From Tetrahymena elliotti 4EA (taxonomy: Eukaryota; Ciliophora; Oligohymenophorea; Hymenostomatida; Tetrahymenidae): a DNA stretch of 64,000 nt. The position numbers and the translations under genes are program-made. The number at the start of each line of letters is the position of its first letter. The first letter of the stretch is position 1. Of this stretch, positions 53,020 to 64,000 are shown in pieces. The stretch covers positions 1-64,000 of the forward strand of contig JH720382.1 in assembly GCA_000231825.2 (NCBI GenBank), written 5' to 3'. The notes below the pieces were generated by a model, which was given only the letters and a program-made list of their open reading frames with translations, was not told where the DNA came from and searched no databases.

Positions 53020-56000
53020 ATGCTTGACGAGCCTCTTCCTATAATGGATAAATAACGAGTAATTGAAGTACAAGAAAAACCAAGATTAAAATTTATAAAA
53101 AATGAATAAGAATTCATCTTACATCACAAAACTGCTCATGAAAAATTTGTAAGAGGGAATTAAAACAACAATAGAAATTTATCTTTGATGAATTTCACAA
53201 TTGAAAATACATCATCTGTTGTTACAAGCTCCAAGGGATAGAATTCAAATTAGAAGGGATAGTAATAAAATCCTATCTAGAAATAAGCAAAAAGACATCC
53301 AAGAAACGGTAAATCGTTAGCTGCTCGAAATCAAAACAGCTCAACTTAAAATTAGCTTTCAATAGATACCAAAAAAAAAGATAAAAATATTTTAGAGTAA
53401 TCCAGTACTAACTAGGAAGAATTATAATGGGGAGAGTAGGATTATTAAAAAAGCCATGATTGCTAATTAGATAGTGAAACTAATAGATGTAAAATTTGTA
53501 GTAGTGTAATGAAATATTTTTATCATAGTGGGGACTAACTACTTTTAAAACCCTTCTCTATATATTATGTTGATTATCATAAGACTTTTGCAAGGAAAAT
53601 GGATTGCCACACTCTACCAAAATCTAAATAGAAATAGTTTTTGATTATAAATTATCTTCCATACATGAAAGAATGGACTTATTTTATTATAGATAGGGAA
53701 AAATACTATGGACTTGAAGAGTTTATTTATGAACAAAGGCCTCTCATTTAAGACAATTCTCATACTATTTTATCTAATAAAGACCAACCATCTCCATCAT
53801 AAAAAGATAGATTAAATACAAATAAATAAATTCAACTTTAAAAATCCTCTGCATAATTCAAGGGAATATTTATCATGTCTTAAAAGCTTCCCTTTTCTTT
53901 GAAATAGTAAATGCCACACTAAAAATTTTAAAGATTAAAATCAAGAAACTAAAGATCTTTATCTCTACATAATTCTTAGCTGCATATTGACTAAGTAGAA
54001 TTTACAGATATTCTATAATAAGATGGTAATGCTAGTGTAAACAATTAAGATAATATTACTTTTGATTTTGATACATTTACTGTGTTAGGCAATTATGAAA
54101 GCTCTAATATAAATTTCTGTACAGTAGATAAAAAGGAATCGAAATGTTAAATATTACTTAGAAGTGATACCAATACTAAAGGTTGCTTGCATTGGTTTAT
54201 GTTTACTGTAAAGGTTAATAATTTATTCAAATAAAAATAGTAAGTCGAATAACTGCCCAAAAAAGAGAGCACTATTATTCAGAAAGAGGAAAAAGAAATA
54301 TAAAATTAAAATGATGCCTAAAATGATTAAAGCTTTGATAAAAAGTGGATTGTTATTGATGATGATGAGTAAGATATTGAAGATAAAACTGAAATAGAAT
54401 AAAATTAATCAAAAACAATTACTTTTAGCATTCTAAATAATAAAAGAAATGGTTATTTGTACAGAGAAGGAATGCAAATAGCAATATTTGATTCTTCAAA
54501 ATAAGATAAAGGCTGGCATAGAGGTGGAGAAAATATTTTTTACTATAGGAGTAATGTAGACCACTAGTTTTTCTAAGCCAATAATGATAGTAAAAATTAA
54601 ACTAGAAATTCTTTTTCAGCAAATGTAAATAGTAATGGTAACACAGCAAATTTAATTTAAAATCAATAAAATAACAATAATAGTAATAATAACTAACCTG
54701 ATTTATTAAATGGTAATAGTTGTAATTTATATTCTAATCTCAACCAATAACTTTAATAAACTTTAATTTAACCTTAAATTTAACCAAACAGTAAGAGAGG
54801 ATTCTAAACTATGGATTTTAGTTTTACCTTTACAGAAAATGGATAGAGAGTTACTTTTGCATATTGTTATCCTTACACACTTACTGATTTAATGGCTTAC
54901 CTTGAATAGTAAGAACAAAAACTTATCTTTTCTTTTTTGGAATACCAAAACTTAGATTAAGAAAAAAAACAATTAACCATTAGAACAAGCAAGGTTTTAT
55001 ATAAGAAAAGAACCTTAGTTGCTTCTAGAATAGGGTTACCTGTAATTCTTCTCAAAATAACCTCAAGCAAGAATCCAAAGTTAACCAAAAGTAGGAAAAA
55101 GAAAAAAATTATATTTATAATTGCTAGATAGCATCCAGGAGAAACTCCATCAAGCTTTGTTTGTGAAGGATTTATTTCTTTTCTGCTATCTGACACCATA
55201 CAAGCTAAATATCTTTTAGAAAATTACATTTTTAAAGTAATTTTAACTATTTAATTTATTAGATAAAAATTAATTTGAATTATCATTATTAAATAACAAA
55301 TAGATAGTCCCTATGATGAATCCAGATGGAGTCGTCGTGGGAAACAGCAGATGCAATTTATCTGGATCAGATTTGAATAGAAAATGGGATAATCCTGACC
55401 CTGTTCTTCACCCTGAAGTATATGAAGTAAAGAAAGAAATTAAAAAATCTCATTTAAAAAGAGAAGTAGCTATATTTTGTGATTTGCATGGTCATTCTAT
55501 GAAGAAGCATGCATTTTTTTATGGATGTAACAAAACTAGTGATGGAGGTGCCAGTACTTGGACTCAAGTGAGACTAATACCAAGAATACTCTCTAAAAAA
55601 AATCATTTTTTCAGTATTAAGGATTGCAAATTTAGAGTAACAGATGATAAAAAGAATACAGCTAGAGTTATTTGCTGGAATGAATTAAAAATTTCAAATT
55701 CATTTACATTAGAAACCTCATTTTTTGGGTAAAATAATGCTTGATAGTTTATTTATTTAATATTTGATAATATTTAAAGGTATGATGATTTATAAAATGA
55801 TGGAAAGCCAACTCATTTCACTACTTTAGATCTTATTAATTTAGGAAAAAGTTTATGTGAAAGTATTGTTGAATACACTCTAGTAATGGATATTCTTATG
55901 GCTGAGCTTGTGGAGACTAAAGGTTGGCTCAAACCATTTAGACTATTTTAGCTCACTGGAGAGAGTGCTTAAAATAAAATTCTAAGAAATATGAAAGAAC

Positions 56001-58605
56001 AAAAAAAGAATGAAAAGTAAAAAAGGATAGAAAATAATTTGCTAAATATTCAATTAGAAAAAGAAAAGAATCTTAGTATGCTACAGCAATAAATTAAATA
56101 AAAAGAAAAAAGATGCTTGACTCCTTCTCTTATGAGTGATGGAAATAAAAAAGATAGAAATCTGTAGAATTCACCAGACTGTGCAGGTAATTTTTAAATT
56201 TATTTTTTCTTTTTAATTGAATTCCTTAAAATTATTATTGTTAAATTTTGAAAAATAAAGAATAAGCTAGTTAAAATGAATTGCTTCTTTAACTTTGCCC
56301 TGATATGAAAGTAGATTGGAGAGATTATTTTGGAAAGGATGAACTAGAAAAAGCTTTTAAAAAGATAGACAAAGGAGAAGATCCTAATGATCAAGAGAGT
56401 GCAAGTGGTTCTGATAGTGAAGCAGAGGTAGATATTTTCAAGGAAAAAGAGCTTCTTTTATCAAATGAAGCTAAAAATAGAAAAAAATCAAAAAAGAAAA
56501 AATAATAGACTGCTAAAGAAAAGGAAAAAAATAATAACAGCTTGATTGAAGTGAAGATCAATAACTAGCCAGAGAATAACTCTAACAATATCAATTAAGA
56601 ATAAAATACAAAGAAAAAACCATAAACAGCATATTCTCAGAGCCAAGAAAGAAATAGATGGAATCCTTCACCAATAATATAAAACTATAAATAATAATTA
56701 GAAATGAAAAAGTAGCAATTAAAGAAATAATCTTATCCTATTGCTAAAGTAGGTTAGAGTTTTGCAACATCTTATCCAACTTAAACTTCAACTAATCAAG
56801 AAATTTAAGGAAATATTTAGACATCATAAGTTCTAAGTACTACAAATTCACCTTAATAGCCTTATAAGAATCAATAATACTCTTCACCATCACAGTCATT
56901 TAATTAGTATCCTACAAATGCATATGCAAAAAATTCAGTGAATGGAACTTATTTTGAGAAAAAATTGATTGAGCTTCAATAAGTTTAACTAAATTAATAA
57001 TATCAATATAATTAGAGTAGAAATTCTTAATCGACAATATATTAAAATATACCACAATATAAATAAAGAAATAGTATTATTGTGCCTTTTGAAGAAAACA
57101 AATAAAGTTCAAATTCTAAAATGATATCTATCTCAAATAGTGAAGCTAACCCAGCATTCCGTTTGAATACATCTGATATCTAATCAAGAGTAAATGATAA
57201 TTAAAATATACCTGTAAGCAATAGCTCAAGTAGGAACTATGGTAAATAATCTACAACAAATAGTACTCTTTCTTAAAAGATTGCTCATTAAAATTCATTT
57301 ATTAAGAGAAGAGGTAGTTAATTAATGTAAAAATAAAATTAAGAAAATAGTTAATTATAAGAATAAGATGAAGGAAATTAAATGCAAACCAAAGATAAAA
57401 ATTAAAACTAAATTTTTGAAAGAAAACACAAATTATTTACTTAGAATATGACTGAATGTAGTTAAAAAGCATTCATTGTTGACGATGATGATGAATAAGA
57501 CTAAGAGGATACTTAAATTAACATTAAATTCAAGAACAGTATAGATTACTTAGGCATTTCTTAAATGTCCCCAAATGCCTAAAATAGTGAAACTAAAAGC
57601 TTTGAACAATTTCCTGAAATAGAAAATCAAAAGAGCTAAGTTAGGGTTGATTCTCATTTCAAACTTTAAAGATAATCTAAAAGCAATGTGAAAGAAGAAG
57701 AAATAGATGAGATAGAAATTAGAATGATGCAATAAAATATTGATATGATAAACCAAGAAAATATGTTACAGACAAACAACCTGCTTAACAAAAATTTTAA
57801 TGATAGTGTATCGAATTTTAAAAAGAAAAATGCTTAAAGTGAGAGTAGAAGTAGTAATAATTTTTTAGAAATACCTCATAATTTTGTAAGTTTTTCAAAC
57901 AGCTAAAAGAGGGTGTAGGAATTTTATGCTGAAGATTAGGTTTAATCAAGTGGCTCAAATTCTAACAGTAACAATAATTAATATAATTAAACAAATAATT
58001 TCAATCAAAGCAGCTCTAACTCTGATACTATGAACAACTTAGAAGATATGTAATACACTAACAATGAATAGATTACAAAGTAAATTGCTAAGAATGTTTC
58101 TAATTTTGATAGAAAGATAAGAGCATAAGCACCTCTAAGATAATTCTTAAATACTGATAATATAAACTAAGCTATAGGAGTTAATTCAAACAGAGTAAAT
58201 GATAAATAATAAGCAAATAGCCAGCTAACATAGTAAAATATTATTAACAAAAAGCATACATATTAAGAGAAGTTGGCTGCTCTTTCATTAAATAATACAA
58301 CTCGAAATTTTAGTAATGTAAACAATTTATAAATTTACAATAAAAATAAAATAAAAAAACATAGAGCTAGATCAATCCAAGAGACTAAGGCATAACTTTA
58401 GATTTAACAATCATTAATAAACAATAATTTTAACACACATTCTTCTTAATATGATAAAATGAATATTTCGACTGATGAATAAAAGCTATAAATGTATTAG
58501 TATGATAATGGAAATAATTTCATACCTTTTAAAAACTTTTCTAATCAGTAATATCAGCCATTTACATAAAATAATATTAGAATAAGAAAACTCAACTTTA
58601 TTTGA
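53020..58605 (+). CDS. cytosolic carboxypeptidase (M14 family, tubulin deglutamylase type) with long disordered tail
   Basis: Four exons (53020-55236, 55304-55728, 55780-56186, 56261-58605) sum to 5394 nt and encode 1797 residues; all phases close. Residues 1 to about 480 are Gln/Ser-rich with CxxC pairs. The CCP N-terminal beta domain follows (TKGCLHWFMFTVKV, FTFTENGQRVTFAYCYPYT), then the M14 peptidase: zinc ligands HPGE (His705, Glu708), MNPDGVVVGNSRCNLSG and DLNRKW, the third zinc ligand in DLHGHS (His801), and the catalytic Glu876 in LETSFFG. CCPs remove C-terminal glutamates from tubulin and other proteins and control polyglutamylation of axonemes. Substrate-pocket residues look like deglutamylases. 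After about residue 1000 comes an acidic/Lys patch and 750 residues of Asn/Gln/Ser-rich sequence. The closest class (CCP1/4-like or CCP2/3/5-like) was not decided. Confidence 0.95.
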
Positions 58606-59303
58606 AAACATTCATAAAAACATGTTTATATTATTTTAAAACTAATTTTTAATAAAATGTTTCAACATAATTATCAAAAAAGTTAAACGAAATCTGTATA
58701 TATTTACTTAATATTTAGTTATCAAATATTATTATCAAAACTCATCTCTTTAGCAAAAAAACATTTCACTCTCTATATTTCTCTAGCATAAAAAAATATA
58801 CTATTTAAAAGTTAGCATTTATTTGTTGACATCTATTAAAACCTCTTATTTTAAAAAAATTGGAAAAAGTTTAATCTAAAAATTGGTCATTAAAATATCA
58901 AATAAATAAACGATAAAAAATAATTTTTCATTGCTTTCACTATTTTTTGAAGATAGTGGAAATATCTGTTCTTAAAAAAATTAAAATTAAATTGTAAATG
59001 TAATTCAATTTACTTGAGTAATTACAGTATATTTGTATGCTTATAATAGATTTTGATTAAAAGGATTATATTTAATTATTTGTTCTTTAAAAAAATGTTA
59101 AATTAAATTATATAAGTTTAATGTAAATTCATTACAATTTATTTTTATCTTTGATGCATTTTTTACACAATTTTTGGTAAAATTTGTTTTGAAAATTTGC
59201 TTATTATTTTTTAATTATTTATGATGGAATACTAACACTTATTTTTTTGTTTTTATTTGTACAAGCATAAACTATTTATTTATAAAAACCATTTTTTATT
59301 TAT
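58606..59303. other. intergenic, convergent gene ends
   Basis: AT-rich 3' flanks of the carboxypeptidase (+) and PXMP4 (-). Nothing recognised. Confidence 0.5.
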
Positions 59304-60026
59304 TCATTAGTTTGGTGGGAAATCTAAAGATAAACTAGGATGGCGATGTCTTTCGTCTGGTCTAAATCTGAATTTTTTTGAATATTTAGAAGGAATTGTA
59401 AAAGGCAAAAACTGAGTTAAGTATTTCACTTTATGATCAGATTCTTTGTAAAGGTATTTCATAGAAGTAGTTAAAGAAGGTTGAAGGGTGCTATCATTAT
59501 CTTCAAATAAATACATGACAACAGCCCAACATATCATAGCAAGATGAGGATAAAAGGTCCAGTTAGGTAAATATCCTTTTTTGATAAGCAACTCTGCACA
59601 GCCCTGTATTACACGAGAAAATAAGTATAATACAATCTATGTATTAACTCCACTCTTTTCTCCAAATATAATTCCTCCACAAATAGCACCAGCAATTAAA
59701 GAATGGAATGGAGATTAAACTCCTCTTAATCTATTAAGCATGCAAACCAATGTTTTATATGAAAAGACATATGACCCCAAGTTTTTAGCATGCTCTAAAG
59801 TAAGCTAAATGATATGTTTTATTTTACTTTTAAGAGTACCTTTTTTAAATAATATTGTCATAACGAGAGCATGCATAAAGCGAATTTTTGCCCCATAGTA
59901 TATACCATTCCTCAATCCTCTCATAGATGATACAACACAAGATTCATGGTTACATGGAGCCTTTGAGGCAAATTTATCCATGATAAATTTGTAAATAAAA
60001 AAAGAATTTTCTTTTTGATCTTTCAT
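59304..60026 (-). CDS. PXMP4: peroxisomal membrane protein 4 (PMP24), Tim17/22 superfamily
   Basis: Single exon, ATG at 60026, TGA at 59304-59306 preceded by a TAA read as Gln; 240 residues, against about 212 in animals. Family landmarks in order: CNHESCVVSSMRGLRNGIYY, GAKIRFMHALVMTILF, HAKNLGSYVFSYKTLVCML, a GGIIFGEKSGVNTQIVLYLF segment, SRVIQGCAEL, and LFEDNDSTLQPSLTTSMKYL close to the C-terminus. Four hydrophobic helices with small-residue motifs (GAICGG) are typical of the Tim17 fold. The protein sits in the peroxisomal membrane; its function in animals is not well defined. An in-frame ATG 15 codons inside (MDKFASK) is an alternative start. The C-terminal 40 residues extend beyond the usual end and are basic with His. 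Confidence 0.9.
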
Positions 60027-61146
60027 TTTTCGCTAGAAAGTATATAGTTTTGATATAGTAATATCGATGAGCTTTAGTACTGTATTGATTTATTAGATTT
60101 GATTTAGAATTGAGATAATCAAATTGATCAACATAAAGAATAGACAATATCAGAGGATTATGTTTCACATGCAATTAAATCTTTTTGAGAAAATATACAG
60201 AAAAAGTAAGAATTTAAATATTGCATTTTAATACTAAAACATACAATTCTTAAAATTATTATTTTCAATTAAAAAAGTATTTTACTAGATTAAAATAAGA
60301 AATAGAATTTCTAGCTCATAATTTATTTTTTATCTCTAAATTATAGCTTTACAAATAATCAATATCATATAAATTTATTTATTATGTATTGTTAAAACAA
60401 TTGCGCAAATAATTTTAGGTTATTAACTTTAACATTAAAAAGAATCTATTTAAACCTAAACTATTAATAGTAATAAAGGTAAATTAAAAATTAAACCTTT
60501 TCATATTTATTTTAAGTTAAGAAAAATAAAATTGGTTAATAAATGTAAATTTTGTTTATAAATTTTAATATTTGTTTGTTTCCTCATATTTTAGGTTAGT
60601 TAAAACATGATATGTTTTAATACCAAAAATAGAGTTTTTTTTAATTTCTTTTTTACTAAAAGTAAAAGGAATGTCTATTAGGAATCAAATATTATCTAAT
60701 ATTAAAATTTTTAGATCCTTTATTTCAAGAATCAAGAAACTTTTTAACTTTCTTAATTAATTTAATTTATTTTTAGCTTAGAATGATAATGTATTTTAAT
60801 TAAGATAATAATAGAGTTGTGATATTTTTAAATTAAATATGTATGAAATTAGTTGATTTGTATAATATCCATTTCTATTTCTTAATACAACTGATAAATA
60901 ACTATTTTTTATCAACTAATATTCACTATATTTTCTTAACAAAATTACGAAATGAAATAAATGTAGATGACATAGAATTAAAATCATTTTAAATTGCTTA
61001 ATAAAGTATATTCGTTTTTATAGATTGGGATATTTATTTTTTTTTATGTATGAAATAGTTACTCTAATCAAATATATCTTCATTTTTAGATCTTAATATT
61101 TATTTAATATTTTGATAAAAATTCTTCTTTTTATAATTTTAAAAAG
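60027..61146. other. AT-rich stretch upstream of the LRR array
   Basis: Contains the 5' flank of PXMP4. At about 60955-61008 a weak leucine-rich-repeat-like reading (NEINVDDIELKSF) could be a further, strongly decayed exon of the array that follows. No start codon or N-terminal domain for that array was recognised. Confidence 0.35.
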
Positions 61147-63359
61147 TGGAAATAAAGTTGATGAAATCAATTCTAAAAGATTATCTTCTGAGTTAGCAAA
61201 ATGCTCTAATCTTTGTCTCTTGACTTTAGGTAGAAATCATTTTAAAATATAAATTATAAATTTTTAAAATAAAATCTTTGAATTATTTTATATCCAGCTG
61301 ATTACTTTTTTATTTATTGTTTCTAAATTAAGGGGAGTGGATGTAAAAATATTTTTTAAACTCCAAAGATGTTATTAGCTTTTTTTAAGTTTCTATTTAA
61401 TGACTGCCCACTATTTAAATCCTTATTATTTTTTCAAAATGTTTTGTTGAGTCTTTATTTATGTAATTTTTTAAAAGTGAAAATACTATTAGTGAGATAG
61501 GTGCTTGAGAACTGGGTTATGGATTATCCAAATGTTCTAATATCTAAACTTTGATTATTAATCTCAGGTAAAAATATTTTTTAATAGTAAGTGAAAAAAT
61601 AAAGACTTTAAACTATGAATGACGATTATACTTTTAAAAAAATTTTGTTCATCATTTAAAACTAAATAATCTTTTTATAACTTAAAATATATAGCCAAAT
61701 AATATTGGTGAATTAGGAGCATAGAACTTGGTGGCTTAATTAACAAAATGCTTAAATCCTTGCTCTCGGTGTTCCGTAAAAACATTTTTTTAACGATTTT
61801 TAATTTATAAAAATCTAGAAAGTAAGTTTTACTTGTGAAAGTTTTTTATCAAATTAAATATAAATTTTAACTTTTTTTATTTAAATTTTTTAAAAGTCAA
61901 AATAATTTGGGTGAAAAGGGTATATAAAAATTAGCATCTGGGTTTCTAAAGTGCTTTAATCTCTCTAGTTTGAATCTTTGCATAGGGTAAAAATCATTGA
62001 TATTAATACTAATTAATATATAGAAGTCAATAAAGGTTTTAATTTAGGGATAAATAAGTATTCTAATTAATTTGTTTTTATTTTGAGAAAATACTTTCAA
62101 GTTTTTGGAGATTTTTAGTTTATTTTCATACGTTAAAAAGTCTTTTTCTATTTAATTTTTATAATTTTTATCAAGCAAAAATAATATTGGTGAATTTGGT
62201 GTATAAGAATTAGCATCTTAGTTAGCAGAATGTTCTAATCTCTAAATTTTGAATATTAATCTCAGGAAAACCTAGTTTTAATATTAATTATAAATTGAGA
62301 AAAATAAATTTCAATTTTGATAACTTAATTCTAATTTATTAGATCCTTTTCTTATTAACATTTTATTTTATATTTCAAAGAAAATTCATATTTTTAATTT
62401 TCCTCATTTTTTACAATTATCATTATTAAGTTGGTATTTTTATTGCTATTTATAAGGGAAAATAGGAGAAATAGGAGCTGAAAAATTAATGTAAGGCTTA
62501 ACAAAATGTTCTAATCTCTAAAATTTAGCCCTTCAACTTTGGTAAAAATATGGTTTTAATATTCATAATAAATTAAAATAAACAACAAAGTTAATGAATG
62601 AACAACATATTTGGAATTATTTAATATTACTGTCATTAATTTTTTTAGTATTTTGAATTTAAGCTGCCATTTAGCTTAATTCTCTATCTTAAAGTATTCC
62701 TTAATTAAATTTACATTTTTTTAATTTTTAAAAGGCGAAATTAGATAGATGATGTGGGAGTAGAAAAATTGGTTTCTGGTTTAGTAAAATGCTCTAAGAT
62801 TTAAACTTTGACTCTTTATTTCTGGTAAAAATAGTATTTTAAAATTAATTATCAATTTATGGACAAATAAAGTCTTTTGTTATTGGAAAATTAATTTTGG
62901 GTTGATTTGATTGATATTTTGCTTAGATGTTTTAAATTATTAAATTTTTTCAGATTCTGAAAATATTTCTTTATTCTTTTTTAATAGGAAAACTAATATA
63001 GGTGATATAGGTACTTCAAACTTGGTATATGAGTTATAAAAATGCACCAGCATATTAAGTTTAACTCTTGATCTCCAGTAATGATATTTTTTAATGTTAA
63101 TTGTCAATTTTTCAATTAAAAAAGTATTTTTTTAATGAATGGTAAATTTAATTAAATTTTTAATGTTTTGCTGATTTTTTATATTTATTCTATTAATTTT
63201 AAATGAAGAAAAATGTCTAATTCTTAAAAATTTTCTTTATTTAATTTAAATTTAATCATTTTTTAAAAGGTTCAATAATATTAGTCAGATAGGTGCTTTA
63301 AAATTAGCTTATGGGTTAAGATAATGCTCTAATCTCTAAGTTTTGAATCTTTTAATCAG
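61147..63359 (+). pseudogene. array of nine leucine-rich-repeat exons, partly decayed
   Basis: Nine exon-like units between introns of about 110-250 bp: 61147-61229, 61478-61567, 61695-61775, 61897-61986, 62176-62265, 62457-62541, 62735-62824, 62988-63077 and 63270-63359. Six are exactly 90 nt, each entering with one base and leaving with two (AG|N ... NN|GTAAAA). Every unit encodes one ribonuclease-inhibitor-type leucine-rich repeat of 29-30 residues, of the form NNIGEIGAxxLAxGLxKCSN followed by LxxLxLxLx. Such repeats occur in large ciliate LRR proteins, sometimes with kinase domains. Damage: a TGA within unit 2; lengths 83, 81 and 85 in units 1, 3 and 6; and GGAAAA instead of GGTAAA at the donor of unit 5. 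No start or catalytic domain was found. The 3' flank has one more LRR-like piece ending at a TGA near 63600. Pseudogene is my preferred reading; alternative splicing that skips bad exons is the other. Confidence 0.7.
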
Positions 63360-64000
63360 GTAAACAAACTTTTTTCAATATTAATTATGAAATTGAAGTT
63401 GTGAATTTATAAAAAACTTATTAATTAGATATTATGTTTGGAAATTTATGCTTTTTTTAAAAAAATAAAATTATTTATTGAAAATTGTCAATTTTTTTTG
63501 GATTTATTAATTTCTTAAAATTAAATAGATAACTCATTATTTAAGGTGATATTAAAAATAAGTTTTTCAGAGATTTAATAAAACTCAAAAGATTAGCAAT
63601 ATTAAAATTTCACTGTTGAATAAGCTAATTTTAAATAAAAAGTATCAGAAAGTAAATAATATTCATGTAATTTTTAGTCAAATATTATTTAATAATATTT
63701 TTGTTTTTATTTGATTAAATAGTTCAAAGGTGAATGAAGAATAATATTGATCAAATTTTGGATAATTTTTACAATTACGAAAAATAAAATGTTTTTATAA
63801 ACGAAGCTATTAATTTCAAATTCTTTTGAAATGTTTTAGATTTTAACTTTAAAATTTAATTTAGGGTGTTAAAATTAATTAACATTTAAAAGTAAAATTT
63901 AGTTTGAGATTTATCATTGAGATGGTAATGTATGTATTATATGTATTAATAGATGCAATGTTTCATTGATTTTTGAATGAAATATCTTGAAATAAGTTTT
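63360..64000. other. AT-rich 3' flank of LRR array
   Basis: A possible terminal LRR exon (FFRDLIKLKRLAILKFHC then TGA, about 63560-63605) is seen, with less regular sequence than the units upstream. The remainder to the window edge shows no gene. Confidence 0.4.

Noticed and set aside
61140..63400. The repeated 280-bp units first looked like non-coding tandem repeats or tRNA-like elements.
   Set aside because: Each conserved core is bounded by splice signals and translates as a leucine-rich repeat, so the units are exons.
1..64000. Search by eye for tRNA B-boxes, telomeric C4A2 repeats, CRISPR-like arrays, transposase motifs and viral genes.
   Set aside because: None found on either strand; this was a manual scan and could miss diverged tRNAs.

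Overview
The window looks like macronuclear (somatic) DNA of an oligohymenophorean ciliate, most likely Tetrahymena or a close relative. It is extremely AT-rich. Real reading frames are full of TAA and TAG read as glutamine, and every convincing gene ends at TGA. Introns are short, AT-rich and GT...AG. The genes found are typically eukaryotic and ciliate-like (cytosolic carboxypeptidase, LC8 dynein light chain, Q/N-rich kinases and phosphatases). No telomeric repeat, rRNA, tRNA or CRISPR was seen.

Layout. 0-9 kb: a multipass membrane protein (+), an AGC-type protein kinase with an altered catalytic loop (-), a kelch protein (+) and a C2H2 zinc-finger protein with an acidic tail (-). 10.7-15.7 kb: a PP2C phosphatase behind a huge Q/N-rich region (+), and a small secreted protein (+). 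18.9-26.1 kb: a Q-rich protein of unknown function (-), divergent from a 1175-residue protein kinase with about 270 residues between DFG and its APE-like motif (+). 26.1-33.7 kb is almost gene-free, with one possible small gene. 33.7-43.4 kb: a multi-exon protein of unknown function (+), small hypothetical genes, a possible C2H2-like protein, and a 422-residue hypothetical (-).

43.7-51.3 kb is a compact housekeeping block: a HINT-type HIT protein (+), an Era-type GTPase with a mitochondrial-looking leader (-), an LC8 dynein light chain (+) and ribosomal protein uL2/L8 (-). The L8 exons are strikingly GC-richer, as expected for a highly expressed gene. 53-58.6 kb: a 1797-residue cytosolic carboxypeptidase of the tubulin deglutamylase family (+). 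59.3-60.0 kb: a peroxisomal membrane protein 4 homologue (-). 61.1-63.4 kb: a tandem array of nine leucine-rich-repeat exons. Its ancestral unit is exactly 90 nt with the same splice phase, and several copies are now broken.

Functional themes are signalling (three kinases/phosphatases), the microtubule/cilium system (carboxypeptidase, dynein light chain) and organelles (Era GTPase, PXMP4). Exon boundaries were derived by hand from reading frame and splice-site phase. Where total exon length divides by three and the motifs run through, they are reliable. For the AGC kinase, the zinc-finger gene and the 33.7-37.7 kb gene they are only approximate. TGA is the only stop in very AT-rich DNA, so chance open frames of 200-250 codons are expected here. 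Frame length alone was therefore not taken as evidence of a gene.
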